NCBI GenBank assembly: GCA_964610205.1
Contig: CAZSVI010000045.1
Location: forward strand, 1-26,661
Origin: CAZSVI01 sp964610205
Lineage (GTDB): Bacteria > Bacillota > Clostridia > DSM-8532
Direction: 5' to 3'
Length of the DNA: 26,661 bases
Shown here in pieces: positions 1-7,191 of the stretch; position 1 is the first letter of the stretch; each line of letters begins with the position of its first letter. The position numbers and the translations under genes are program-made. The notes under the pieces are model-generated. The model saw nothing but the letters and a program-made list of their open reading frames with translations, had not been told where the DNA came from and did not search any database.

Positions 1-9
1 CTTAGAGCG

Positions 10-181
10 AAAAAGTTTGCAAAAAAAACAAACTTTTTTAGAGGAATTATATATATAGCACAAGTGAATTGAGCGCGTACCGAAATTTTTGCAAGCAAAA
101 CGGCACATGCGCAATATAAAATGAAAAAAGAGGTAACTTCTTCAGTATCAATTCATTCCAATTACTTTTTTCATTTTATAT
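10..181 (+). repeat. Structured intergenic repeat, copy 1
   Basis: Three successive helices are visible. The first is a 10-bp hairpin (10-19 with 29-38) followed by a T-run. The second is a GC-rich stem (73-82 with 101-112) enclosing a small TTG/CAA hairpin. The third is a perfect 17-bp stem (114-130 with 165-181) with arms ATATAAAATGAAAAAAG and its complement. The same architecture, with the shared blocks GGCACATGYGCA and ATAAAATGAAAAAAG, recurs at 10850-11010 before the glycosyltransferase gene. The two copies differ by compensatory changes in the middle stem, which suggests selection on RNA structure. I do not recognise the family. The strand is inferred from copy 2, which lies behind a plus-strand promoter. 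A dispersed palindromic mobile repeat remains an alternative. Confidence 0.6.
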
Positions 182-485
182 AACAGAAAAAATCCATTAT
201 GAAAAATAATGAAAAGACAATGCTCGTCATATCATGGGGTTATTCAACCCTTCATTCCGCATGGTTGCTATCAGGAAAATTACAGACTGCAACAAAATCC
301 GTTAAATTAAGTCAATGTTACAAAGATGTTAAAATTATATAGCATAAAACTTTATTATTTGTTTTTTTGGTACAATTAGTCTGAATATTGTAATATGATT
401 AAAACAAATAGTTCAGGAGAACTATTGTGCAATTGAGAAAATATGGTATTGTTTTATTATAAGCATTTTGACGAGGATTAAGGAT
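182..485 (+). other. Untranslated stretch before the first gene
   Basis: No credible coding region is seen. It holds two short hairpins (CATTAT/ATAATG near 195-211, and GGGTT attc AACCC at 237-250) and, near its end, a moderate promoter and the ribosome site of the next gene. The rest is AT-rich with nothing I can identify. Confidence 0.5.
367..396 (+). promoter_or_regulatory. Possible promoter of the phosphodiester glycosidase gene
   Basis: TTGGTA (367-372) and TAATAT (391-396) are separated by 18 bases. This is a moderate match to the vegetative consensus and would give a leader of about 80 bases. Confidence 0.4.
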
Positions 486-2411
486 ATGGTATATAATTTG
501 AAAAAGTTCCTGTTTATGTTATTTATAGTTTTTTTGATATTTATATTCTCAAATATTGTTTCCGCTCAGGGAAGTGCGTATGCCGATACTATCCGGATTC
601 AATTTAATGGAAAAACATGGGACGTAAATGCGGTATGGATAGATTTAAAGGACCCTGTCTATCGTGCTGAAGCAGCCCTTGCAAAAGGAAGAATCGGAAA
701 GGTTGATACACTCGAGAACATTGCCTTACAGCTTGAAGACTGCGAAACTGAAATAGTGGCGGCTATTAACGGAACATTTTTCAACGCGTATTCTGATTTT
801 CAGCCCGTAGGAGACATTCAAATACAGGGAAGGAATGCCTTTATCAGTAATGCCGGGTCATCCATTGGGTTTACTGCCGGCAACCTGATAGAATTTGACC
901 ATACTTTCACCAGTATTGCCGGATCAATAAATGGGAATTGGGAATACCCTTATAACTGGAGTGTTTGGGGTATTAACCAGATATATTCGAGAGCGGATGC
1001 GAATATTCTATACACTCCCGATTTTGGGAATAGTATTGACGCCGGCAATAAAACGGCCATTGTCGTAAGAAATAAAAAAGTTGTGGATATAAGAAAAGGT
1101 GTCAGTCCCATCTATAGTGACGGGTATACTCTTGTATTCGGAGCAAAGGTTTATTATTCCCAGTTTAAAATAGGGGATGCGGTAGATTATAAGATACAAT
1201 ACAGCAGAATAGATTACCAAAACGGGGGCGCTAAGGGAGAGCCGATAAAATGGTCCCATATGCGTACAACCCTGGGTGCCGGTCCAATGCTTCTTCAAAA
1301 CGGTGAAATTGTTCTAAATGCTGAACGAGAAGGCTATACCGATGAGAAGTTTTTATCAAGCCCGGCTAACAGAAGCTTTATCGGAGAAATGGAGGGTAAT
1401 ATTCTTGTACTTGGTACGGTAAAAGAGATAAGCCTTTCTGATCTTGCCCAAATATTAAAAAGCATGAATGCGGTTAATGCCATGAATCTGGATGGGGGCA
1501 ACTCCTCAGGTTTGTTTTTTAACGGGATAAGCATTACTTCGTCTAGCAGGGAAATCGGGAATGCTATTGTAATTACAAAGAAAAAGACAAGGCCTATCCG
1601 GATCGAGCTAAATGGCATGGAGGTGTTTTTTGATACTGATCCATATTTTGAAAACAGCACAACAATGGTTCCAATGAGGGGAATTATGGAGGCTTTGGGA
1701 GCGGAAGTAGGTTGGGATGCGGCTACAGGTACATTATGGGCATCAAAGGGTGATATCAGGATTGAAATGTGGGATAAAAGTGACATTGTAAGGATAAACG
1801 GATTTTACAGCAAATTACCGGCACCTGTGTGTGTCCGGAACAATCGTACACATGTTCCGGCCAGGTTTATAACTGAAATATTTGGGGGAAAGGTTGATTA
1901 TGATCAGCAAAACAACATGGTTGTTATGGCTATGGAGGTCACCAGCCCCGCTGTTTGTTATGACAGGGCGGTAGAGGCATATAACAATGGCCGTATCGAA
2001 GAGGCTGAGAGGCTGTTTCTTGAGGTTATAAAAATGGATGAGTCCCATGCCGGAGCCATGTTGAAACTTGCAAGATACTATGCATCTATCGGAAACCATA
2101 CTGGCGCAAAGCTTTATTATGAAAAGTTTCTGGTTATTCAACCGGATGATTATAGTGTGTGGAATTCATTGGGCTGGACATATTATTCCTTGGGGGAGCT
2201 TACGAAATCAAAAGAGGTATTCGCGAAACTTACCAGTAAAGTGCCAACTGCCGCCGCCTACTGGATAGCCCTGGGAGATGTATATGCCCATTACCAGATA
2301 AAGGACAAGGCAAATGCGTTAAAATGCTATGAAAAGGCATTAGCATGTAATCCCAGTGATAGCCAGAAGAGTACCATTCAGGCCAGAGTAAAAAAACTTC
2401 AAAGCGTATAG
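486..2411 (+). CDS. Secreted phosphodiester glycosidase (NAGPA-type) with wall-type and TPR domains
   Basis: The protein has 641 residues and is probably exported: a lysine followed by a long hydrophobic stretch forms a signal peptide ending near VSAQG. Residues about 60-365 look like a NAGPA/DUF2233 phosphodiester glycosidase domain, with NGTFFN near residue 95, GAGPMLLQNGE, and the signature NLDGGNSSG around Asp336. Family members remove sugar from phosphodiesters in surface polymers. Residues about 372-482 resemble two copper-amine-oxidase N-terminal-like motifs (MVPMRGIMEALGA; THVPARFITEIFGG), common in clostridial surface proteins. Residues about 490-641 form three or four TPR units. I chose ATG 486 because a GAGGA ribosome site lies 8 bases upstream; an in-frame TTG at 468 has no such site. 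The gene stands alone. The domain calls are firm; the substrate is unknown. Confidence 0.85.
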   Translation: MVYNLKKFLFMLFIVFLIFIFSNIVSAQGSAYADTIRIQFNGKTWDVNAVWIDLKDPVYRAEAALAKGRIGKVDTLENIALQLEDCETEIVAAINGTFFNAYSDFQPVGDIQIQGRNAFISNAGSSIGFTAGNLIEFDHTFTSIAGSINGNWEYPYNWSVWGINQIYSRADANILYTPDFGNSIDAGNKTAIVVRNKKVVDIRKGVSPIYSDGYTLVFGAKVYYSQFKIGDAVDYKIQYSRIDYQNGGAKGEPIKWSHMRTTLGAGPMLLQNGEIVLNAEREGYTDEKFLSSPANRSFIGEMEGNILVLGTVKEISLSDLAQILKSMNAVNAMNLDGGNSSGLFFNGISITSSSREIGNAIVITKKKTRPIRIELNGMEVFFDTDPYFENSTTMVPMRGIMEALGAEVGWDAATGTLWASKGDIRIEMWDKSDIVRINGFYSKLPAPVCVRNNRTHVPARFITEIFGGKVDYDQQNNMVVMAMEVTSPAVCYDRAVEAYNNGRIEEAERLFLEVIKMDESHAGAMLKLARYYASIGNHTGAKLYYEKFLVIQPDDYSVWNSLGWTYYSLGELTKSKEVFAKLTSKVPTAAAYWIALGDVYAHYQIKDKANALKCYEKALACNPSDSQKSTIQARVKKLQSV

Positions 2412-2500
2412 TGGGGTTAAGCTGATAAACCATCCGCTGCCTTTATCTGAAATGTTACCATACGCGAGGCCCGGTTAACGGGTCGAAGCTTGTAGTGCGT

Positions 2501-2517
2501 TCAAGTTTTCAACTTGA
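2501..2517. promoter_or_regulatory. Inverted repeat overlapping the icd -35 box
   Basis: TCAAGT-tttca-ACTTGA is a 6-bp inverted repeat whose right half overlaps the TTGACA box at 2514. Its position is suitable for a repressor operator, but no regulator can be named. A short CCCG-gttaac-ggg symmetry lies about 25 bases further upstream. Confidence 0.35.
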
Positions 2518-2541
2518 CATCAATATTTATTGCCTTATAAT
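2514..2541 (+). promoter_or_regulatory. Vegetative promoter of icd
   Basis: TTGACA (2514-2519), 16 bases, TATAAT (2536-2541): both hexamers match the sigma-A consensus exactly. The predicted start of transcription is near 2548, leaving a leader of about 45 bases. Confidence 0.8.
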
Positions 2542-2593
2542 ATAAATTAAATTACATACTTACCGAATTACAAAAAAAGCAAGGAGAAGCAAT

Positions 2594-3811
2594 ATGCGCA
2601 AAATAGGTATGACAACGCCCCTGGTTGAAATGGACGGGGACGAAATGACCCGTATTATCTGGAAGTTTATAAAAGATGAATTGATACTTCCATATATTAA
2701 TTTAAAAACCGAATACTACGATTTGGGCCTTGCCTGTCGGGATGAAACTGAAGACCAGGTTACAGTTGACGCGGCGGAAGCTACAAAGAAATATGGTGTA
2801 GCGGTGAAATGCGCTACTATAACACCAAATGCGGCAAGGGTTACCGAGTATGATCTTAAAAAGATGTGGAAAAGTCCCAACGGTACTATACGTGCCATAC
2901 TTGACGGTACGGTATTCAGGGCGCCAATTCTTATTGATGGAATAAAACCTTCGGTAAGAACCTGGACAAAACCTATATGCATAGCCCGCCATGCCTATGG
3001 TGATATATACAAAAATACTGAAATGTATGTAAATATGCCAGGAAAGGCAGAATTGGTTTTTACCGATCGGAATGGAAGGGAAACAAGGAATCTGTTACAC
3101 TCCTTTGAGGGGCCGGGTGTTATAATGGGTATGCATAATACCGACAAGTCAATTGCAAGCTTTGCAAGAGCGTGTTTTAATTATGCCCTGGATCAAAATA
3201 TGGATTTGTGGTTTGCCACAAAAGACACAATTTCAAAGACCTATGATCACCGATTTAAGGATGTATTTCAGGAGATTTATGGTTCTGAATATAATGAAGC
3301 TTTCGAAAAAGCAGGTATCACATATTTTTATACTTTGATCGATGATGCCGTTGCGAGGGTGATCCGCTCGGATGGTGGATTTGTATGGGCCTGCAAGAAT
3401 TATGACGGTGATGTTATGTCAGACATGGTGGCAACTGCCTTTGGAAGTCTGGCAATGATGACGTCGGTATTGGTTTCTCCTGAGGGCTATTATGAGTATG
3501 AAGCGGCTCATGGTACGGTTCAGAGGCACTATTACAAACATCTCGAGGGAAAAGAAACATCAACAAACGCAATGGCAACTATTTTCGCATGGACCGGAGC
3601 TCTAAGAAAGCGGGGAGAAATGGACGGTTTGAACGAACTCGTTGAGTTTGCCGATAAGCTGGAAAAAGCATCGAAAAGAACAATAGAAGAAGGAATCATG
3701 ACCGGGGATCTGGCGAATTTATCTGAACTGCCTGAAAAAAAGGTTGTGAATACAAAGGAATTTTTAAAGGAAATTGGAAAACGCCTGGCTAAGGAAATAG
3801 AGCAGGGATAG
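2594..3811 (+). CDS. icd: NADP-dependent isocitrate dehydrogenase
   Basis: This enzyme oxidises and decarboxylates isocitrate to 2-oxoglutarate, producing NADPH in the cytosol. The 405-residue length and the opening (TPLVEMDGDEMTRIIWKFIK) match the homodimeric type II family that also includes the eukaryotic enzymes, rather than the E. coli-type enzyme. The substrate-phosphate region appears as KSPNGTIRAILDGTVFR, the metal-binding acidic segment as YTLIDDAVARVIRSDGGFVWACKNYDGDVMSD, quoted here only for its aspartates, and the cofactor loop as YEYEAAHGTVQRHYYKH. An AGGAG ribosome site precedes the ATG by about 7 bases. It is a single-gene unit with its own consensus promoter. In anaerobes it usually supplies 2-oxoglutarate for glutamate synthesis (family knowledge). 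Confidence 0.95.
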   Translation: MRKIGMTTPLVEMDGDEMTRIIWKFIKDELILPYINLKTEYYDLGLACRDETEDQVTVDAAEATKKYGVAVKCATITPNAARVTEYDLKKMWKSPNGTIRAILDGTVFRAPILIDGIKPSVRTWTKPICIARHAYGDIYKNTEMYVNMPGKAELVFTDRNGRETRNLLHSFEGPGVIMGMHNTDKSIASFARACFNYALDQNMDLWFATKDTISKTYDHRFKDVFQEIYGSEYNEAFEKAGITYFYTLIDDAVARVIRSDGGFVWACKNYDGDVMSDMVATAFGSLAMMTSVLVSPEGYYEYEAAHGTVQRHYYKHLEGKETSTNAMATIFAWTGALRKRGEMDGLNELVEFADKLEKASKRTIEEGIMTGDLANLSELPEKKVVNTKEFLKEIGKRLAKEIEQG

Positions 3812-3861
3812 TGGGCAGCAATTGCTTCTGTTGTTATTACCAAAAAACTTTAAAAAAATGT

Positions 3862-3891
3862 TTAACAAACATTATTATAGGGTAATATAAT
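3862..3891 (+). promoter_or_regulatory. Possible upstream promoter in the riboswitch leader
   Basis: TTAACA (3862-3867) and TATAAT (3886-3891) are 18 bases apart. If used, it would add about 150 bases in front of the stronger promoter at 4024. Confidence 0.4.
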
Positions 3892-4023
3892 ATAGGACGT
3901 TAATGAAGGGATTAAATTTAAATTCTGTTTAATAACCGGGTTTAAAGATGATCCCTATCCTGCCTATATATGGGGTGGGATCAGTTTCCTCAAACAAGCG
4001 GTACATAGTATAACAAATTATGC

Positions 4024-4051
4024 TTGACAAAAGTTAAAACTGGTGTATAAT
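4024..4051 (+). promoter_or_regulatory. Vegetative promoter driving the tandem riboswitch leader
   Basis: TTGACA (4024-4029), 16 bases, TATAAT (4046-4051): a perfect sigma-A match. Transcription would begin near 4058, a few bases before the first aptamer, so both aptamers lie in one leader of about 385 bases. Confidence 0.8.
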
Positions 4052-4077
4052 GGTTATTGTAAGATAAATAAAGATTG

Positions 4078-4173
4078 AAGCGACTTTCAGTCGATAATGG
4101 CAAACCTGTTGAAAAGCAGGGGCGCAAAGCTACAGGGCCTAATGCGAAAGCGATGGCAGCCTGGCCGCCGAAA
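4078..4173 (+). ncRNA. Cyclic di-GMP-I (GEMM) riboswitch aptamer, first of tandem
   Basis: Signature blocks appear in family order: GGCAAACC (4099-4106), a P2 hairpin capped by a GAAA tetraloop, GCGCAAAGC, GGCCTAA, a second GAAA-capped hairpin, then GGCAGCC and CCGAA. The first G of GGCAAACC corresponds to G20 of the Vibrio Vc2 aptamer, which favours c-di-GMP over the cGAMP-type variants. A small hairpin (CGACT ttc AGTCG) abuts the 5' side. A G-run and seven Ts follow at 4176-4187; this may be a terminator, although I could not draw a convincing complementary arm. The ends are approximate. Confidence 0.88.
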
Positions 4174-4329
4174 TTGGGGGTTTTTTTAATCTTAAAATTA
4201 GCAGTTGAACTGATTTTAAAACGCATAAACAGCATTAAGTTTTTTGCGGCATAGTATAATGAGATTTGGTTCAGCTTATACAGGAGAAGGAGTATTATTT
4301 GAAGTAAGTGACAACTAAATAGGGAATTA

Positions 4330-4432
4330 ATCGAAGTGAATCTTTTCACCGATAACGGCAAACCTGCTGAAAAGCAGAGACGCAAAGCTAAAGGGCCTAA
4401 TGCGAAAGCAATGGCAGCCTGGCTACCGAAGG
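4330..4432 (+). ncRNA. Cyclic di-GMP-I (GEMM) riboswitch aptamer, second of tandem
   Basis: It repeats the element above: GGCAAACC, a GAAA-capped P2, GACGCAAAGC, GGGCCTAATGCGAAAGCA, GGCAGCC and CTACCGAA. The base equivalent to G20 is again G. The closing CCGAA runs directly into the ribosome site GGGAGAGA (4431-4438) of the transglutaminase gene, with the ATG only 6 bases further on. This suggests that ligand binding controls translation by exposing or burying the ribosome site. A GTGA/TCAC hairpin abuts the 5' side, as in the first aptamer. The ends are approximate. Confidence 0.88.
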
Positions 4433-4444
4433 GAGAGATTTTTT

Positions 4445-5236
4445 ATGAAAAAAACCATCGCTTCGATAACGGTGCTTCTTTTTCTTGCTATATACGGTCT
4501 TAACGTATATGCTTCGGATATTTATCTGGATACCGGAAGAGCGGATGAAGGTATTGTGGGAATTACATATCAGGCAGAGGAGGGTATGCGTTATAAGGTA
4601 ATGATTTCAAAGGGAACCGAACAATACTATTATGATTATTTTGGTTCGGGAACAGAGTATTTTCCTTTGCAATGCGGAAGCGGTAACTACACGGTCAGTG
4701 TTCTGGAGAATGTTACCGGAACAAAATATAAAGTGCTGAGAACTGCGACGATTCATGTAAATTTATGTTCGGAAACCGAAGTATATCTTCAGTCGATACA
4801 GAATATTAAATGGAATTCGGACATGAACGCAGTATTTAAAGCATCAGAGTTAACCCGCAAGCTGACAGCGGAAGACGAAAAGGTAAAAGCTATTTATGAT
4901 TATATTGTAGCCAACATAGATTATGATTACAAAAAAACAGATTCACTGAAAGCTATATACGTTCCGAATGTTGAAGATACATTTGAAACAGGGAAGGGAA
5001 TTTGTTACGATTATTCAGCTTTGTTTGCATCAATGTTAAGAAGCCAGGGAATTCCGGCAAAGCTGGTAAAGGGGTATTCGGAAAATGTGGACGGATACCA
5101 TGCATGGAATGAAGTTTTAATAAACGGGAAATGGGTTACAATAGATACCACATATGATGCGGTAATGAGATGTTACGGAGAAGCAACCGGCTTCGAGAAG
5201 AATAAAACTGAATACCAGATTGCCAGAATTTATTAA
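4445..5236 (+). CDS. Secreted transglutaminase-like cysteine protein under c-di-GMP control
   Basis: The protein has 263 residues and an N-terminal signal peptide (MKKTIASITVLLFLAIYGLN, cleavage near VYAS). The C-terminal part (about 140-245) is a transglutaminase-like/papain-fold domain with a visible triad: Cys187 in GKGICYDYS, His219 in GYHAWNEV and Asp234 in WVTIDTTYD. The first 130 residues look like an extracellular beta-rich domain that I cannot name. Such exported proteins act as proteases or crosslinking enzymes in the wall or matrix; the substrate is unknown. ATG 4445 is preferred because it follows GGGAGAGA and begins the signal peptide; an in-frame ATG at 4400 lies inside the riboswitch. 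The gene sits directly behind two c-di-GMP aptamers, so it is probably tied to the switch between motile and surface-attached life. Confidence 0.88.
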   Translation: MKKTIASITVLLFLAIYGLNVYASDIYLDTGRADEGIVGITYQAEEGMRYKVMISKGTEQYYYDYFGSGTEYFPLQCGSGNYTVSVLENVTGTKYKVLRTATIHVNLCSETEVYLQSIQNIKWNSDMNAVFKASELTRKLTAEDEKVKAIYDYIVANIDYDYKKTDSLKAIYVPNVEDTFETGKGICYDYSALFASMLRSQGIPAKLVKGYSENVDGYHAWNEVLINGKWVTIDTTYDAVMRCYGEATGFEKNKTEYQIARIY

Positions 5237-5259
5237 GCCATTTTAAATCAGTTATCTTG

Positions 5260-5318
5260 TGCTGCCTGTCCTGTTCCTAACTACACGTTATATCAGGGCA
5301 GGTGGCATTTTTATTTTT
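5260..5318 (+). terminator. Terminator of the transglutaminase gene
   Basis: A 14-bp stem with three G-T pairs (5260-5273 with 5294-5307) is followed by a T-rich tail, TTTTTATTTTT. Confidence 0.75.
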
Positions 5319-5357
5319 CGTAAAAGTGTGTTTTGACCTTATATGGAGAAATTGTTC

Positions 5358-5385
5358 TTGCAGCTTTACGGCTCTATGTTATAAT
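5358..5385 (+). promoter_or_regulatory. Probable promoter of the rluB operon
   Basis: TTGCAG (5358-5363) and TATAAT (5380-5385) are 16 bases apart. A second TATAAT at 5475-5480 has no recognisable -35 box. Confidence 0.55.
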
Positions 5386-5507
5386 TGTGTAAGGAATCAT
5401 TACATAAAACCCTATTCATAATAAACAGCGATTTTGAGATCATCGGCTTTTTAATTATTTTTATTGAAGCCGGGTATAATAACAAATAAACAGGAGTAAG
5501 GCAGGGG

Positions 5508-6230
5508 ATGAAAGCGGAAACATTCAGGCTTCAGAAATTCTTGGCACATTGCGGTGTGGCATCCCGAAGAAAAGCCGAAGAATATATACGTGACGGTAAA
5601 GTTAAGGTGAATGGCACAGTTGTCACAGAAATGGGCACAACCGTTTCTGCCGGGGATAACATTGAAGTTTACGGCAAACCGGTTAAGCTGGAAAAGAAAA
5701 AGGTGTACATTATCCTGCATAAACCAAAGGGATACGTTACAACAGTTCATGATCCGGAAGAAAGAAATACCGTTTTGGATTTGGTAAAGGGAATTGATGA
5801 ACGTATTTATCCCGTCGGACGGCTGGATTATGATAGTTCGGGCCTGTTGCTTATAACCAATGACGGAGAACTGGCTTATCGAATGATGCATCCGGGTCAT
5901 GAAATTATAAAAGTCTATATTGCAACTGTGGAAGGATTTCCGTCCGGGGGAGCAATAAAAAAGCTGGAAACCGGCATACGTATTGAGAATTATACAACGG
6001 CTCCGGCTTATATCAAGATATTGGAGCACTATAAGGACAAAACAAAAATGGAGATAACTATTCATGAGGGCCGAAATCGTCAGATAAGAAAAATGTGTGA
6101 GGCTATAGGCCATCCTGCTATAAGGCTGAAAAGGATCGCCTTCGGAAGCCTGTCGCTGGGTGGGCTGAAACCAGGAGAATGGCGTTATCTTACCGAATTT
6201 GAAATAAAACAGATGAAAGAAAAGATGTGA
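5508..6230 (+). CDS. rluB: 23S/16S rRNA pseudouridine synthase, RsuA/RluB family
   Basis: It isomerises a specific rRNA uridine to pseudouridine during ribosome assembly. Residues 1-60 form an S4 RNA-binding domain (RLQKFLAHCGVASRRKAEEY). The synthase domain carries the family motif GRLDYDSSGLLLITNDGEL with the catalytic aspartate at about residue 107, plus HEGRNRQIRKMCEAIGHP near the end. The length of 240 residues is normal. Firmicute proteins of this kind are usually called RluB, modifying 23S rRNA near position 2605 (E. coli numbering), but the exact target cannot be read from sequence. The ATG follows a purine-rich GGCAGGGG. The membrane-protein gene begins 4 bases after its stop, so the two are probably co-translated. 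Confidence 0.9.
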   Translation: MKAETFRLQKFLAHCGVASRRKAEEYIRDGKVKVNGTVVTEMGTTVSAGDNIEVYGKPVKLEKKKVYIILHKPKGYVTTVHDPEERNTVLDLVKGIDERIYPVGRLDYDSSGLLLITNDGELAYRMMHPGHEIIKVYIATVEGFPSGGAIKKLETGIRIENYTTAPAYIKILEHYKDKTKMEITIHEGRNRQIRKMCEAIGHPAIRLKRIAFGSLSLGGLKPGEWRYLTEFEIKQMKEKM

Positions 6231-6234
6231 AAAT

Positions 6235-7110
6235 ATGCAGACACCAGGAACAATTCGACATTTTACATATTACTTCAAACGCATGATGAAGTTTTACGAA
6301 CTTAAGGTACAGGGCGTACCCCAGGTGCTTTTTATACTGCTTCTTGCAGTTTCTTTCGGTATGCGTGTTGTTTTGCAGCCCTTCGTTGCCGAATTATCCA
6401 TTTACCAGCAGCAATTGATGAATACTTATAAGGATGTATTCACAAATCCCTTGAATATGGAAGCATTGATGAAAATTCCCTATTCTGAAGAGTATATTCA
6501 AATGATAACGCTGATGTTCCGTATCATGGGTCTTTTAGCCATACAGCAAATTATTATGATGCTGATGGCCTTCTTTTATCTGGGAGCGTATTTATCAGAT
6601 TTGGAAGGTTCAGAGGTTTCACTGAAATTATATATGAGTAAGTTTATAAGAGCCATGCCCAGATTTATTGGTTTCAGTTTACTTTTTTATATTGCTGCCG
6701 GTATGTTGTTTGTGGTATTGTTGCTTTTAACATCCATGATGGCGTTAATCGTTCCGATAATGTATTTCCTTATTGTAATTCCTTTTATTGGATGGTTTAT
6801 AATACAGGTTATTTTTATTTTTAAAGACATTACTTTTCTGGATACCGGTGTCGGAATATTCAGAAATTTTGGTTTGACGTGGAAACTCACGGAAGGAAAC
6901 AGGTTTATGGTTGGCAGAAACATTATATTTATTGTATTTTTGAATGTCATTACCGGAATGGTTACAGTTGGTTCTAATGTTTTGTTGTCACTATTTGTGA
7001 TATCCTTTCTTGAAATTATTGTTTTATTGATACGGCAGAGGCTGATTACCATGATGTATATTTCCAGAACCCGAAAAGAGAATACCCTGACAAAAACCGA
7101 CGCAGATTGA
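6235..7110 (+). CDS. Multi-pass membrane protein of unknown function
   Basis: I do not recognise a family. The 291-residue protein has five or six hydrophobic segments, roughly at 28-50, 95-125, 138-170, 170-200 and 235-268, and a cytoplasmic-looking basic tail (RTRKENTLTK). Cysteines are absent and no catalytic motif is visible. It starts 4 bases after the rluB stop and has only a weak ribosome site, which suggests translational coupling. Its stop codon lies inside the -35 box of the glyA promoter. The overall plan resembles small DUF975/DUF624-like membrane proteins, but I cannot support that assignment. Confidence 0.8.
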   Translation: MQTPGTIRHFTYYFKRMMKFYELKVQGVPQVLFILLLAVSFGMRVVLQPFVAELSIYQQQLMNTYKDVFTNPLNMEALMKIPYSEEYIQMITLMFRIMGLLAIQQIIMMLMAFFYLGAYLSDLEGSEVSLKLYMSKFIRAMPRFIGFSLLFYIAAGMLFVVLLLLTSMMALIVPIMYFLIVIPFIGWFIIQVIFIFKDITFLDTGVGIFRNFGLTWKLTEGNRFMVGRNIIFIVFLNVITGMVTVGSNVLLSLFVISFLEIIVLLIRQRLITMMYISRTRKENTLTKTDAD

Positions 7111-7135
7111 CAGATTCGGTATAAGGCCGTATAAT
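7107..7135 (+). promoter_or_regulatory. Vegetative promoter of glyA
   Basis: TTGACA (7107-7112), 17 bases, TATAAT (7130-7135): an exact sigma-A match. The -35 box includes the stop codon of the upstream gene. A second possible pair, TTAAGA (7139) and TATACT (7162), lies just downstream. Confidence 0.8.
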
Positions 7136-7191
7136 TTGTTAAGAACATTCCGGATAATTGTTATACTGATTTACCATGGAGGACAGGAAAA

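Noticed and set aside
2424..2460. Further copy of the apbE-flanking repeat, and a partner near 25285
   Set aside because: The matches are limited to about 16 bases around CCGCTGC and TTTATCTGAA and keep none of the stem pairing.
3857..3873. AATGTTT-aac-AAACATT hairpin as icd terminator
   Set aside because: The T-run lies on the minus-strand side, and no minus-strand gene ends here; a chance AT hairpin is likelier.
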